Source: Symbiodinium natans | Lineage: Eukaryota; Sar; Dinophyceae; Suessiales; Symbiodiniaceae | DNA: 64,000 nucleotides | Assembly: GCA_905221605.1 (NCBI GenBank) | Contig: CAJNDS010001713.1 | Location: forward strand, 386,501-450,500 | Reading direction: 5' to 3' | Shown: one piece after another, positions 1 to 12,748 of the stretch | Position numbering within the stretch: the stretch's first letter is position 1 | How the letters are laid out: every line of letters starts with the position of its first letter | Position numbers and translations under genes: made by a program | Notes under the pieces: generated by a model | What the model saw: the letters and a program-made list of their open reading frames with translations, nothing else | Databases searched by the model: none | What the model was told of the DNA's origin: nothing

Positions 1-1544
1 CAGGGTATAGGAGCTTGCTTCACATTTGAAGCGTATAATTACTTTGCCGGGAGCGCAATGCGCCCAGGCTTGCTACCTCCGGCATCCAACGCCCTCCCGA
101 CCCCCAAAACCGGACGCACGCAACGTAAGCCCTGCAATCGGCTGCGGGAGATCTGACTTTGTCATAGCGGCGACCCCAAAACCACACTTTTTGCCCAAAG
201 ATGCCAACTTAAAGGTGTGGGGGGGTTCCATGACCGCACGTGCCTGGCCGGAGTTTCCGCTCCAAATGGCCTTCCACCAGCTCAGGTCTTTAGGGATCTC
301 AAGGTTTCACTGTCTCCGGCTGCTCTGAATTACGCCCACCAGTCCAAGCCCACAACTCGCAACCACAACCCCTGACCCGACCCCTTTGACAGAAGCACCA
401 ACCCCTTCGAAAGAAGCAACCCCACTGCGATGCTACGGTCCTTGGCAGCCGCTGTTGCATCCTCGACGGCCTAGCTGCAAAGCACTTGAACCATGAAGGA
501 AGTGTGACAGAGGTTGGCGGAGGCTGTGTCCTGATAACTCCTGCAGAGACAAAGGTTACGTGTCAAGGAGCTAGGTGCAAAGGTTGTCTTTTTGCTTGAT
601 TCGCTTGGTAGCGAAGGACTTCTGAGATGTGTTTAACTTCACTCTCCCTTGGGTTGGTGTGTAACGCTCAACCATGCTTTAGCAGCTGTAGCCGTCCAGC
701 AACTGCCTGCACAGAGCACCCCAGCACTCCCCACAAGCATCAGACCCGCCACCCCCATCGCCCGAACCCTGCGCCCTGGCCCAACCCACAAAAACCCCAA
801 ACCAATCATGCCGGCCTCTGAGAGGTTGCTGTGGTTGCTGAAGACAGCCTCGCTTGGCCAGTGAGATCTAGGCTCCGGGTCTCCGTCTCTCATGCATTCG
901 CTGGGCACCATGCACTCCAGAACTCCAGAACCCCAAGACTTCACAACCGACGCGGGGTGCCAAAAGCATCTAAAAAACGCAAGCAATGTTTTTGGCTGAA
1001 CAACACTCAATTTCTGAAGAAGCATGCATCTCAAGCTGCACGTATGTGACCACGCACGACCCTGCGTGTTGCGCATGAACCCGCATGTTACCTTGACCCT
1101 GGTGGGACATACATCGCACATCATCGCAGTGAGAAGCTGCTGATGCAAGTCTCTTCCCCGGGTCTCAGGACCCGCTGCAGCTTGCAGGAAGCAGAAACGC
1201 AAGACGCACCCACACTAGTCGCTTCAGCACCCCAGCACCCCAAAGCCTCGGAAAAACGCTAGTTGCGCCCTGCCCCCGCCCCAGAACCCATGAATCCTCA
1301 GCTGCTGCGGGCCTCGGCCGCCTTCTGCAAGTCTTTGCCCGCCTGCCGCCCCGCACGCCCTCCCGCGAAACTCGGCTGACACCATCGAACCCACCACAGA
1401 CTGACCTCAACCCTCAGCCCAAAACAGACAAGCCGTGCTCGATCCACACAAGGGGCCTCGGTAGTGTTCGGCTGGCTCGCTGGCACTGCGCTAGGAGGAG
1501 CCTGGAATTCCCAGTCCCGGCAGATCCGGGTCCAGATGGGGATT
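1..1544. repeat. Tandem non-coding unit 1 of 3 (about 1.5 kb)
   Basis: This is the first of three direct copies. It begins CAGGGTATAGGAGC and ends just after CCGGGTCCAGATGGGG; the same join recurs at 1545 and 2735. The first ~830 bases match unit 2 almost base for base, and the 100-codon frame near the start differs from its unit 2 counterpart at only two residues. Unit 1 is the longest copy: it keeps about 85 bases (860-945) and about 250 bases (1236-1483) that unit 2 lacks. Short open frames occur on both strands but none looks like a recognised protein. The true left edge may lie outside the window. Confidence 0.9.
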
Positions 1545-2734
1545 CAGCGTAGAGGAGCATGCACCACATTTGAAGCGTATAATTACTTTGCCGGGAGCGC
1601 AATGCGCCCAGGCTTGCTACCTCCGGCATCCAACGCCCTCCCGACCCCCAAAACCGGACGCACGCAACGTAAGCCCTGCAATCGGCTGCGGGAGATCTGA
1701 TTTTGTCATAGCGGCGACCCCAAAACCACACTTTTTGCCCAAAGATGCCAACTTAAAGGTGTGGGGGGGTTCCATGACCGCACGTGCCTGGCCGGAGTTT
1801 CCGCTCCAAATGGCCTTCTACCAGCTCAGGTCTTTAGGGTTTTCAAGGTTTCATTGTCTCCGGCTGCTCTGAATTACGTCCACCAGTCCAAGCCCACAAC
1901 TCGCAACCACAACCCCTGACCCGACCCCTTTGACAGAAGCACCAACCCCTTCGAAAGAAGCAACCCCACTGAGATGCTACGGTCCTTGGCAGCTGCTGTG
2001 GCATCCTCGACGGCCTAGCTGCAAAGCACTTGAACCATGAAGGAAGTGTGACAGAGGTTGGCGGAGGCTGTGTCCTGATAACTCCTGCAGAGACAAAGGT
2101 TACGTGTCAAGGACCTAGATGCAAAGGTTGTCTTTTTGCTTGATTCGCTTGGTAGCGAAGGACTTCTGAGATGTGTTTAACTTCACTCTCCCTTGGGTTG
2201 GTGTGTGACGCCCAACAATGCTTTAGCAGCTGTAGCCGTCCAGCAACTGCCTGCACAGAGCACCCCAGCACTCCCCACAAGCATCAAACCCGCCACCCCC
2301 ATCGCCCGAACCTTGCGCCCTGGCCCAACCCAAAAACATTCCCAAACCAATCATGCTGGCCTCTGAGAGTCTGTGGTTGCTCAAGACCGCCTCGCTTGGC
2401 CAACCGACGCGGGGTGCCAAAAGCATCCAAAAAGCGCAAGCAATGTTTTGACTGAACAATACTCAATTTCTGAAGAAGCATGCATCCTGACCCTGGGTGT
2501 TGCGCATGACCCTGAATGTTTCCTTAACCCTGGTGGGACATACATCGCACTTCATCGCAAGTGAGAAGCTGCTGATGCAAGTCTCTTCCCCGGGTCTCAG
2601 GACCCGCTGCAGCTTGCAGTAAGCAGAAATGCAAGACGCACCCACACTAGTCACCTCAACACCCCAGCACCGGCACTGCGCTTGGAGGAGCCTGGAATTC
2701 CCAGTCCCGGCAGATCCGGGTCCAGATGGGGTTT
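1545..2734. repeat. Tandem non-coding unit 2 of 3 (about 1.2 kb)
   Basis: Direct copy of unit 1, in register from CACATTTGAAGCGTATAATT onward. It has two deletions relative to unit 1: one removes the stretch between TTGGCCA and ACCGACGCGG, the other joins CCCAGCACC directly to GGCACTGCGC. The head-to-tail arrangement with different internal deletions suggests unequal exchange followed by independent decay. No gene is evident. Confidence 0.9.
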
Positions 2735-3570
2735 CAGGGTATAGGAGCTTGCCTCACATTTGAAGCGTATAATTACTTTGCCGGGAGCGTAATGCGCCCT
2801 GGCTTGCTACCTCCGGCATCCAACGCCCTCCCGACCCCCAAAACCGGACGCACGCAACGTAAGCCCTGCAATCGGCTGCGGGAGATCTGATTTTGTCATA
2901 GCGGCGACCCCAAAACCACACTTTTTGCCCAAAGATGCCAACTTAAAGGTGTGGGGGGGTTCCATGACCGCACGTGCCTGGCCGGAGTTTCCGCTCCAAA
3001 TGGCCTTCTACCAGCTCAGGTCTTTAGGGATCTCAAGGTTTCATTGTCTCCGGCTGCTCTGAATTACGTCCACCAGTCCAAGCCCACAACTCGCAACCAC
3101 AACCCCTGACCCGACCCCTTTGACAGAAGCACCAACCCCTTCGAAAGAAGCAACCCCACTGAGATGCTACGGTCCTTGGCAGCCGCTGTGGCATCCTCGA
3201 CGGCCTAGCTGAAGTGTGACAGGAAAGCTCCGGAAGGTACTGCCGGTTGGCATCGCACAGCATGATGGGTGGTGCCATGCGTTGATGCGGAGGTTCTGTC
3301 AGAGGCTTCACTCAAAGTCGTGAATCGAAGGTTCTTTGGAGTTTCTTGGGGCAACTACTTCCGGACCCTTGACCTGTGTTCGCCTGTCATTCCACCCTGA
3401 TAACTGCTAGAGCCAGAGACAAAGGCTACGTGTCAAGGAGCTAGATGCCAGGGCTGTCTTTCGCATGATACGCTTGGTAGCCAAGGGCTTCTGAGATGTG
3501 TTTCACTTCACTCTCCCTTGGGTTGGCGTGTGACGCCCAACAAGGCTTTAGCCGTCCTACCCTCACGCTT
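2735..3570. repeat. Tandem non-coding unit 3 of 3, rearranged and truncated
   Basis: The copy matches the others closely to about 3210 and again from about 3400 (GATAACTGC...) to the CCCAACAAGGCTTTAGC stretch near 3550. A block of about 180 bases around 3215-3395 replaces the sequence present in units 1 and 2. The remainder of the unit is missing. No coding signal was recognised. Confidence 0.85.
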
Positions 3571-5096
3571 ACTCACCCTGCAGAAGACACCGGATCCGTG
3601 TAAGAGGCCTCGGAGAGCGTGCTTGAAGGAGCCTGGCAGGGCTTGTGGTTAAGGCCGGATCGCTTTACTTGTGAGGGTTTCCGATCTGTTCTTTCCAGTG
3701 ACGAGCTTACACCCACGTATCCGCACATACTCACAGGAGGGAATCTGTCGCGAAAAGGCTCCACATGTGCTCACCATCTGTCAGGCCATGCTGTTTAGGG
3801 TTCGATCACCTCGTTGTGGTTTAGGCTTAGGGATTGCAAGCCGATCACTACAGATCAATCGAGCATTGCTTGCTGAGGCTTACATAACTTGGCTGGTTTA
3901 GACGACTAGCTACAAGCATCACTCTGAAGCGTTGCAGGGGAAGTTCGGGCCTGTGTTCAGGTTTGTCACGAGAGTCGTGCCACTGCTTCTGAAGACTTGG
4001 CCCAAAGAAGCAGTAAAGGGCGACAGTCCCAAAGCTGCATCCAGCCTGCTTTACGTCCAGGTGCTGTACGGTTTCATGCACCTTGGGCCATGGCACTTTC
4101 TGCAAGGAGCTGAGGGCGGCAAGCACACCGCATTACCAAAGTTGTGCCAGGTATGGGTTGTATGCTAAGCGCACATGTACTGCAAAAGCGCATCATACAT
4201 CGCATACAATGTTAAATTTTGTTGATCTTCATGTCTTCGAAGCCCACATTCCCGAAAGACCCCCCGCCCCCCAGTCAAGGCTTCGAGAGTGAGAGTGATG
4301 GTTGAAGGGCTTGAAGGGGCATGGGTCAATTGTCATTGTTCATTGTTTGCCGCACCAATGAAGTTGAACCGATATGCAAGTACTGCAAGCTCTGAACCCA
4401 AGTCGAATCCTGATGGGATCGAGAACTTCGGCTCAGGGATTCGGCGCCGGCAGCTAGGTCTGAGATGGCTTCTCCGACCCCCCCCAAAAAATATCTTTAC
4501 CGGCACTCCTGAATGGAATAGGCACCCGGCCTGCATGAAGTGGGCCGCTCGGGGCCTGCCAGGCAACTGCAAAGAGGCTTTAGACCTAGGAGGTGGGCGA
4601 CCGGTTCCAGTTTCGGTTTGTAGGTCTTGGGTTGAGCATTTGGGGCTGAAACACATGGTGGGGCTAAAACACATGCAAGGGCAACCACCTACACAACTGA
4701 CTATTCTTTCATTCAGTCATGGTCAATGCCGACGCAACAGGAAACCACACATCACGAGACCAGGCTACCGAGGGGAAAGCGGGCACACTGTGGGGTTCTC
4801 GCCTGGATCGCTGGAAGCCCTCCGTGCCGACGCACAGCACCAGAAGGGACAAAAGCTGCATCTGCCACGGTGAACAGGTTGATGATTTTCGGTTGTTGAG
4901 GCAACGTGTGCAGCTTCAGAGGTGCTGGGAATACCTTCGCCTAAAATGCCCGTAAGGCAGTGCCGTGAGGAGAGCCCGGAGATTCATCGGAGACTTTCAA
5001 GCCACAGAGCCTTGTGAGAATGCTCCAAAGTCTCCAAAGCTTGCAAAAACCCAAAAACCGAATGCGAGAGTGCGCAGCCTGAAAAATAAAGAACAA

Positions 5097-5125
5097 GGGG
5101 GGGGGGGGGGGGGGGGGGTGGGGGG
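5097..5125. repeat. G22 homopolymer run, then T and G6
   Basis: There are 22 consecutive G at 5097-5118, a T, then six more G, directly before CTTCCATGG. A run this long can form G-quadruplex structures and is error-prone both in replication and in sequencing, so the exact length is uncertain. Confidence 0.95.
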
Positions 5126-7253
5126 CTTCCATGGAGCGCTCCCATGGGATTCTCTTGGCACAACGCAACCGTGCAAGCACCTGCAGGCCTTCATATGGAA
5201 ACAATGCTGAAGTTCGATAAGGATGTTCCTGAGCTGAGAGAGCCGCAGCTCTGGAAAGAAAAGCCTCTCCGCGCCGCTTCCGACTCTAAGCCTCCGAAAG
5301 GGAAACCAAGAGCCACCCCCGGAGCAAAGAAAGGAGGGCCAGACTTGAGGGCTTTCTTGAGGCTTCTGTTGCAGAAAAGAAGTAGAACTCTGCCTTTTTG
5401 TATCCTTAGTTTTGCAGCGACCTCCAAGTATCAGGGGTTCTGGACCGGGGCTCTTGGTAAATCAGCCAAGAATCGGTACGGTTCCGGACAGGGACGGGTG
5501 TTCCCTTTTGAGCCCAAAGGCTGCCAGTGCCATCATTCCATGCAGAAGCTGAAAGATTTAGATCTTTTTGGGGGCCTTTTAGAGGCCTCTTAGGGGCCTC
5601 TTTGAGGGGTTGACAGTGACTGTGAATCTCTGGAAGCCGCAAAGGCTCTCCTAAGCCTTGACGTGCGCTTTAAATGATAGCAGCTGATGGCACGTCCCCC
5701 TCATGCAACCCGGCACCAGGCGAAGATGGTTTCGAAGGTATGCTGCTTCACAAAAGCATTCTTGGCATTCTTACTCTCTGGCTGGTAAGAGCATCCTAGG
5801 TCCAAAAGGCTCTGCAAGAAGCTGAAGATAACACTCCCTGCTCTGTTCATTCAGTTCCCTGCCCTTCGGGAAAATGGTGGCGAGGTGGGACAGAAGTTCC
5901 TCTGCTTGAGCGCAGGTGTCCTCACAGTCTTCTTGCTTCCAGGCAAGTCGAAGTCCCAAAAAACCTCCTCCACAGGTTGGACCAATATCCAAATGCCCTC
6001 AAGTCCTTTCCCAAAATGCCCACAACCCTAAACCCAAAAGCAACAACTACAACAAGAACGCCAGGCACCAGCATGTGTGAACTGACTGAACCGTGCGCGA
6101 CGGAGTCCCTACATGTCAGCTACCAGGAAGATAAGCCGACATCCCGGACCATCCGGACCCCAAGCCCTCAACCCGAACCCCCGAGGCCGAGAAGGTCTCA
6201 AGCACATCGGGTCCTTGACCGTCACCACCAAGCTGACCTTGTTGCACTTAGCAGACTTCGCATCTTGTCTGCAGGCTTTTGGCTCTGCCAGGCTGCCAGC
6301 CTTGCACCAACCCTCCAAGCCCTCAACCGAACGCCAAACCCAAGACATTGTCTCTTTTGCGTGTCCCATGAAAAGGAAAGATTCCTTTGCTGCACTATGC
6401 GCAACAAAAACCTGGGTAGCTGCAGGGACCCAGCGGCTTGAGCCACACCTGAAACCCTCCAAACCTCAGAATTATCAGGGTCCGGAACACTTTAAGTTGA
6501 ATTCATTCAGAATCATCTGAGAAGTCGGCGCCCTGGATGAGATCAGCATCTGAACCTGCCGGTGTTGCTGCTGATGTGGTTTCGTTTGGGAGCCTTCTTC
6601 AAAGCAAGCGACGCTGCACCCTCTGGCGAACGGACTTGGTTTCTGCGGCTCCCTCACTTACCCCTCAGATGTCTCCTGCATTTAACCAGTGCTGCAAAGT
6701 TCGGCCCCCTTTCGCAGGACTGGCGTTGTGGTCGCAACCCTCTTTCTGGTGGTTCAGGCCGCCAAGTGCCCAGTACACTCTACAAGTAGCGCTCTCGGCC
6801 CTGAAACCGGCCAGCAGGACTTCTTCTATCCAGACTCGCTTTTGGACCCTTGACAAGCCTCAAGACTCAACATCCTTAGTCTCAGATCCTGCGCCATGAA
6901 AAGTGCAGAACTCCAACTGCCCGCCCCAAACAAGAATGAACAATCCTTGGGCCCGTGCAGGACGCGTACTTTGGCGCGACGGCATCCGGGATGCCAGGCA
7001 ACGCCATGTTGCGGAAGAGGCGGCGAACACATCTGGGATTGCTGCGTTCTTCGTCTCATTTGGCATGACCCCCGGGGCCAAACCAACCACACGAAACCGT
7101 GCAAGCACAAGCTGCGGAGCGCTTCAAAGCCCCAAAACTCAGCGAACCTTGACCCAAACTTGAGCCCAGTCCCTCTGACCCCTTGGGTGCCCTGCGGTGA
7201 ATACAAAATTCGCCCAAGCGTGAGGGCCTCAGGCCGATTTTTGGCCAAATGAA

Positions 7254-7330
7254 TCGCATGATGATGTTCCATGATGTTCCATGATGTTGCATGATGCTTG
7301 TCATGTTCCATGATGTTTTGTGATGTTCAT
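7254..7330. repeat. Short direct repeat array (ATGATGTTCC-like, 10-11 bases)
   Basis: Successive copies of CATGATGTTCCATGATG-type sequence with single-base drift (TTCC, TTGC, TTCC, TTTT). It is a local minisatellite with no evident function. Confidence 0.85.
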
Positions 7331-9302
7331 GAGTCTTTCTGATTTTCTGCTCCTATTGCTTTCATCGTCCAAGATGGGCTGTCCGCGAACATTTATCGCA
7401 TGGTGGCCTGCTGTTTCCTGCTCGAGGGCTGCGAGGATGCTTGTGGTACGTTGACATTTAGTCCATTACCAAGGGCGCATGTCAATCAAGATTCTTGCAG
7501 AAACCATTTCAAGAACCACAGTAAGAATTCCAGCGGTTCAACTCGTGCAAAAGTGATGCTTCAAGACCATTAGACTCAGGGTGAAGGCTTAAACAAGTGG
7601 GGCATGCAATGTTACCCTTAACTCCCTTAACCTTCCCAACCAAAGACACCCTAGCCCTCAACCGATGAAGCTTGTCTCCAAGGACGGGGCTAAGAGCACA
7701 GCGCCGCAAAAGCGGGAGCTGGAGAACTTGGCAAAATATCCCATCTCCTGTTGGTTTTGGGGTTTCAAAAGCGCTTGCAGGACAAGCAAGTAGAAAGTAC
7801 AAAGTTGCAATCTTTTCATCCGAACTCTTACATGCAAGAATGCCCCAAGAACCGAAACACACCTCAACTTGCTAAAATGACCATTCATGGCTAGTCCTAG
7901 CGCTTCATTGTTTGCCCGACGCCGGACATCTCGTCCATCCACCCAACATGTCAACCCTCGAAGCACAAACATGTCACACCTTTCCCGACCCTGAGATTGC
8001 TGCACCCAGCTTGGGATGACCGTTTTAGACTTGCCTGTGTTCGGGGGCGCAAGCGACTTCGGGTAGTTGCGGGTTCAATTCACGTTTGAAGGCCTCCGGG
8101 CCACGAAACATCAGACGAAAACCACAGCCTAAGGCTAGCCTGCACAACTGTAACTCCAGAAACATTAACATCACGTTAGCCCCAGCATGGGCAACAGCTG
8201 CGCAGCCTCTGCGCGTGTCTGGCAGGATGATACTCGGACTTGAGCCAAACACACTCAGAAGTCAAGTTGAGGCATGACTCAATTTGGTGCGTTCACGCTT
8301 CGGGCTTTGTGAGATCTCGGAATACTTGCGTGGCGCTGCGTGGTCCCAGGGCCCGTTGGGTCACAGAGTGAAGCTTGACCAGTATGTCTTGTAGGCGATG
8401 CCGCAGATTAGACAATGGCCAAAAGGGGGGGCGTGCAAAGGAAAGCTGCCAAGTATGAGTAGCTGTGTAATGAGCGTGTGAATCAGCTAACCCAGGCAAA
8501 AGCCAAGCCCCACTCTGGAGAAATCGAGAAATCTGTCTTGGCAGCGCAGGCTTCAAGTTGTCAAGCGCGCTGAGTGTTTCAGACAGTCGCGCCTAAGCGG
8601 CTCCGGGCCTAAAAAGATCTAGTAACCATAAACGACCAATGCACAAGCAAAATCTTCGGAGTCACTGCAACCGCCCGAACTTCACTCCATGGAGGGTTCT
8701 CTGAGGTGGGCGTTCTTGTTCGGGTCTGCTGCGTTGCAAGAGTGATGTACCTTCTCGAGGGGGTCGTAGGTTCATGTTATAATCCTAGAGAGAACATGGC
8801 ATGTAGAGGTTTGGGCACACTGGTTTTCGGGTTTTTGTGCTCCTTCTTTCTCGAAGGTAGGTTCGTTCGCACAGGCTCCTCATCACAACACACCCCAGGT
8901 CCATGTCCTTAGGCACTTCGGCCCAACAGTATCTGACTAGTGTCTGCTGAAACCCTAAACCCTCAATTTCCCAACTCCTACAACCCAAAACTTTACACGC
9001 TGAACCCTTAACCATAGTGCGAGGACCCTTATAGGGACACAGTATGCGGAATGCCAGCGGCACGACAGCCTAAAGATTCGGCAACTTCTTTTGGGGTGCG
9101 GCGCGAACTTCAGGCTTTAAGGGTAACACCTTAAACTGGTTTGGGTTTATGGTTTGGCTGAGAAGGGACAGGGACAGGGGATAGGGGACAGGGAGGGGTC
9201 TTCGATGTAAAAATTGGGTTCAAAGCGGTTTCTCAGCCCCTGCGTTTTTGGGGTTTTATTAATCGGCCCAGAATTGCAAAGAATAGGCAAAACCCCAAAT
9301 AT

Positions 9303-9603
9303 GTGAATTTTGCAGGACTCTTGGGAGAACAGGAACACCGACAAGCGAAACAACTCAACACAAAAAGCCCAGAAAACCAATTTCCACAAAAACCAAAAAA
9401 AACAATACCAAAAAAACAATTTTCCGGGACTCTGTGAAAGCTGTGTGGAAATAAGCTTACGCATCAAAAATCTCGGAAAATTGGTTTTTTTGGTGTTTTT
9501 GGTTTTTTTGGTATTGGTTTTTTGGTTTTTGGGCATTGGTTTTTTTGGTCTGTTTTTTTTGGTTTCGGTGTCCCAGTTTCCCACGAGTCCTGCAAAATTA
9601 GTA
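9303..9603. mobile_element. Foldback (MITE-like) element with CCAAAA-rich arms
   Basis: The two ends are inverted copies of about 130 bases. The left arm starts AATTTTGCAGGACTC and the right arm ends GAGTCCTGCAAAATT. Inside the arms are strings of CCAAAAA/CCAAT-type units on the left and TTTTTGG/ATTGG units on the right. The arms close at TTTTCCGGGA and TCTCGGAAAA around an unpaired centre of about 42 bases. There is no transposase. Open frames crossing it on both strands reflect the A/C and G/T bias only. The weaker inverted match seems to extend outward to about 9277 and 9625, so the exact termini are uncertain. Confidence 0.75.
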
Positions 9604-9659
9604 TGTTTAGGCTTTTGTTGTTTTGTATTGTTTTTGGGTATGGGTGTTTGTTTACTAAT

Positions 9660-11160
9660 TTCTATGAGCCTTGCTTGCTAGGATTAGAGTTTTGTCGTAC
9701 TCCACCTATGCACACCATGGGAAGTTATGCAGCCGACCAGGAAATCCAAGACAGCACTCTCACGTTTGATAAAGCATGCGCACACGTGTCGGGCCAAATC
9801 TGGGCCCAGACAAGGTGTGAATGCAAGAAAAGCAAGATAAACAAACAAGCAAATACCAAGAATTAGATGAAAGAACTGCAATGCTGTAAGAAGACAGAGA
9901 AGACACCTAAAAAGTGAATCATTAATGTAATACGAAATTCTTTAATCTACTGTACAAACTAATAAAACGAGAAGATAAATAGAAGGACCGCAAAGTGAAG
10001 AAAATAGCAGAAAATTCTAAATTAACGAAAGCACTTCCTAAAGATATAGCAGCATTACATAAAATAAGCGTCTTCGCATAAGTTAATTCACAAAGCTTCT
10101 CCAGGCACATCCCTAAAGTTGGACAAGATAATGAATGAAACGATGTCCAAAACAAGGATACACATAATAGAGCTTCAGAAACTACTCCCCCAAAATAGAA
10201 AAACAGATTAAGGGCTTTTACGCAAATATTATATTAAATTGATTCTGCAGGATTGGGTTAATAATGCCATTCTTAAAGACATGACAGGGTAAAGACGTCT
10301 TTAGTCCATCGAAATAAATGCTGTACTTTTCCCCGTTCATGTCATACACGGATGTATGATTAATATCTTCATGTCGTGGGTGAACTGAATGGAGGAGAAA
10401 GTCTAAGGAAAGTCTTTATCCCTGCAATAATATTATTTGTTAAGGGGCCACATACTAGCAATATTCATGCGGCCCCTTCAAAGTACTATTATTAGTAGGG
10501 GTGTGAACACATGAACGAAACAACCTCATGAATGCACTACGTGATGATATTCTTGTACGTCGTGCGTTTCACTCACCCGTAAAACAATGTTATTTACGTG
10601 TGCTTACCCGCAAAAGATATAGTTTGGTACTAATCTCTTAAATATAGCACAAATATGCACTCTCGGCACGAAATATGGGATAGTCGCTGCAGTAAAACCC
10701 CAAAAACGCAGGGGCTGAGTTCCCGCCTGGAACCAAAAATTGAAATGCTACACCTTCTGCAATCCCTCCTCTGGGCCTGTTCGCAACAAGATCTCATTGG
10801 ACCCTACATTCAGAGGTCACAGTCATCTGGGCTTGCTTCATAATTTATATATTGAAGAATGAGTTTATATAAGAAGCCCACCCGCTAAGAAATTGTCATT
10901 TTGGGCTTCGTTCGTAAGCCCAATTTAAACTGGCCACAGCCCAAGACATCCCTTGTATGGCAATGACATCTAGTAAACTTACATTAAAGACCACGCCGTA
11001 TGAAATCCTCCTCTGGCCCCTATTCGCAATGAAAATACTTGAAATGCTAATTTCAAAGGCAACACCCTGAGAAATCCTCATCTGCGCTTCGTCTGTACTT
11101 GATTTTGCCTAGAACTGACCTATAAGACATTACGCTCACACATTGCTCTTAAGAACCATG
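9660..11160. other. AT-rich island without a recognised gene
   Basis: Base composition changes sharply from the surrounding GC-balanced DNA. The 3' part (10760-11100) holds several degenerate copies of AAATCCTCCTCTGGGCC-TTCG-type sequence. A strong hairpin lies at 10426. I looked for organelle genes (cox, cob, rRNA fragments) and could not identify one. Confidence 0.7.
10426..10493. repeat. Hairpin with GC cap in AT-rich DNA
   Basis: Arms AAGGGGCC (10442-10449) and GGCCCCTT (10471-10478) are perfectly complementary. The AT-rich flanks (AATAATATTATTT and AAAGTACTATTATT) extend the stem imperfectly to about 23 bases around a 21-base loop. Confidence 0.8.
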
Positions 11161-11167
11161 GATCTAT

Positions 11168-11306
11168 GGGGGGGGGGGCTTCAATATATATATATATATA
11201 TATATACATATATACATACATACATACATACATACATACATACATACATACATACATACATACATACACATACATACATACATAAATACATACATACATA
11301 CATACA

Positions 11307-11340
<34 letters not shown>

Positions 11341-11345
11341 CAAAC
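11168..11345. repeat. G11, (TA)n and (CATA)n microsatellite at the left edge of duplication copy 1
   Basis: Eleven G are followed by TTCAA, a TA run to about 11207 and a CATA/TACA run to about 11340 with two interruptions. The paralogous position at 29133 has G9 and a much shorter TA/CATA tract, so the length differs between the copies. Confidence 0.95.
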
Positions 11346-12748
11346 ATATATTCCCATCCCGCCTCCGAAGCAACTGAGGCCTGCGTTGGGCCCGTCGCTT
11401 GTGTGAGAACTGGAGCCCATAAGTAGACAGCCGGCTTAGGGTCACGTGTTCAGAGTTCAGGGCTTGGGGTCCAGGAAACCCCACAAGGATCCAAGTCGAA
11501 CTCAAGAAAGGACTGCCTGAGCTTTTTGCTTCTTGCGGTCGAAACATATCACATCGGGCCTATGTTCCAGCTAGCGCGCTTCATGGAACTCGAGGCGCGT
11601 AGTGACTCATCTCTTGCCTGGGCCCTTCAACCGTCGAGCACGAGCGCTGTGCGGCTCCGGTGGTGCCGCAAGCCGGTGCCCATCGGCTACCGAACTTGCC
11701 TTGAACGGAACACCGTGGAGGCGAAACTCCTGAAGCCGTAAAGGGAGGGGACAAGGGCCAATGCAGCAGCGCAGCATCAACAGATAGGTTCGTCCTCCTA
11801 TACGGCTGCAACCGGCCACGGCTCAATTGCCTCCACCATCCGCACGAGCTAAGGCCGCAGAAGTGGCCCGAGTATGGAAAGATTCACCCTGACATGGATC
11901 AGGGTGTCTTGTCCTGCTCCAGACTGTCCGCCTTCTAGCAGATTGTGTTAAGGGGGAAATAGCCTGAGCCCTGGGGATCCAAGAAAGACGACTCACAATG
12001 ACTTCAACTCCCCCTCAAGAAAGACAAGGGAGTTAGTCGAAGACGCCTCTTGTGCGACCACACGGCTGGATCCAAGGTCCAACCCCACACAGCTTCGGCG
12101 CCCACTCCCGCAAAATCAACATCCCAGCAAACGGGCGTTCTCATCTGAATCTCTGTCACGGAAAGGCCGATGGCAGAAGTCGAGCGTGGACGCGTCATCA
12201 CAGAACCGCCTACCTCTCCACAGGCTCATCGCAAGACTCGTTTCCTTTCTGACTGAGGTCGTCCTGCAACTACAAGTGATCGTATCTTGGATCTGGCTAC
12301 CCGCTCTCTTCCCCAAGCCCCCACTCTTAAACCCACCATCAATTTACAAGGAGAACCAGCCGAACAGAAAGGAATAGCGTACAAGGGCTGCGCTGCATCC
12401 CCTCGCGGCAAGTGTAGAGAAGCCACGTGTCCTCCTTAAATTCAACTTGCAGCGGCTGGCGCCTTAAGGCTCCAAACGGGCAGTGGAGGTCGAAACGGCC
12501 GGAAATCTTCCACAGTCTACATCCCGAACTTCAAAAACCCTGACTCCTCAACCCCTGAGCCCTTATCCCCAAACACCAAAAACCTAGAGCCTTAAATCCT
12601 AAAGGCAGCATTCTCAAATAAGTTCTTCAACCTGCTGTGCCTAGATGCGTGTACCGCAGCCGTTTCGCACAGGCATTTCTAAGGCCGCAGGATGCAAGAC
12701 TTAGGCTGCAAGAACTTCAAGATCTGTGATGTGGGATCTTCCGGACAA

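Larger units (their letters stand above)
3571..9276. other. Unassigned sequence, no gene recognised
   Basis: Open frames up to 194 codons occur (for example 4289-4873 on the + strand) but their translations show no family motif and mostly overlap open frames on the other strand. The visible structure is a G run at 5097, short GGCCTCTT repeats near 5570-5605, two adjacent copies of GGGGCTGAAACACATG-like sequence near 4641-4680, an ATGATGTTCC array at 7254, and scattered CCCTAAACCC motifs (6026-6035, 8953-8963). Unrecognised exons with introns cannot be excluded. Confidence 0.6.

Noticed and set aside
4289-4873. 194-codon plus-strand frame
   Set aside because: No recognisable motif, an opposing frame of similar quality, and low-complexity stretches. 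Length alone is not enough in GC-balanced DNA.
11120-11547. Frames encoding repeated YIHTYIHT / MYVCMYVC
   Set aside because: They are translations of the CATA microsatellite only.
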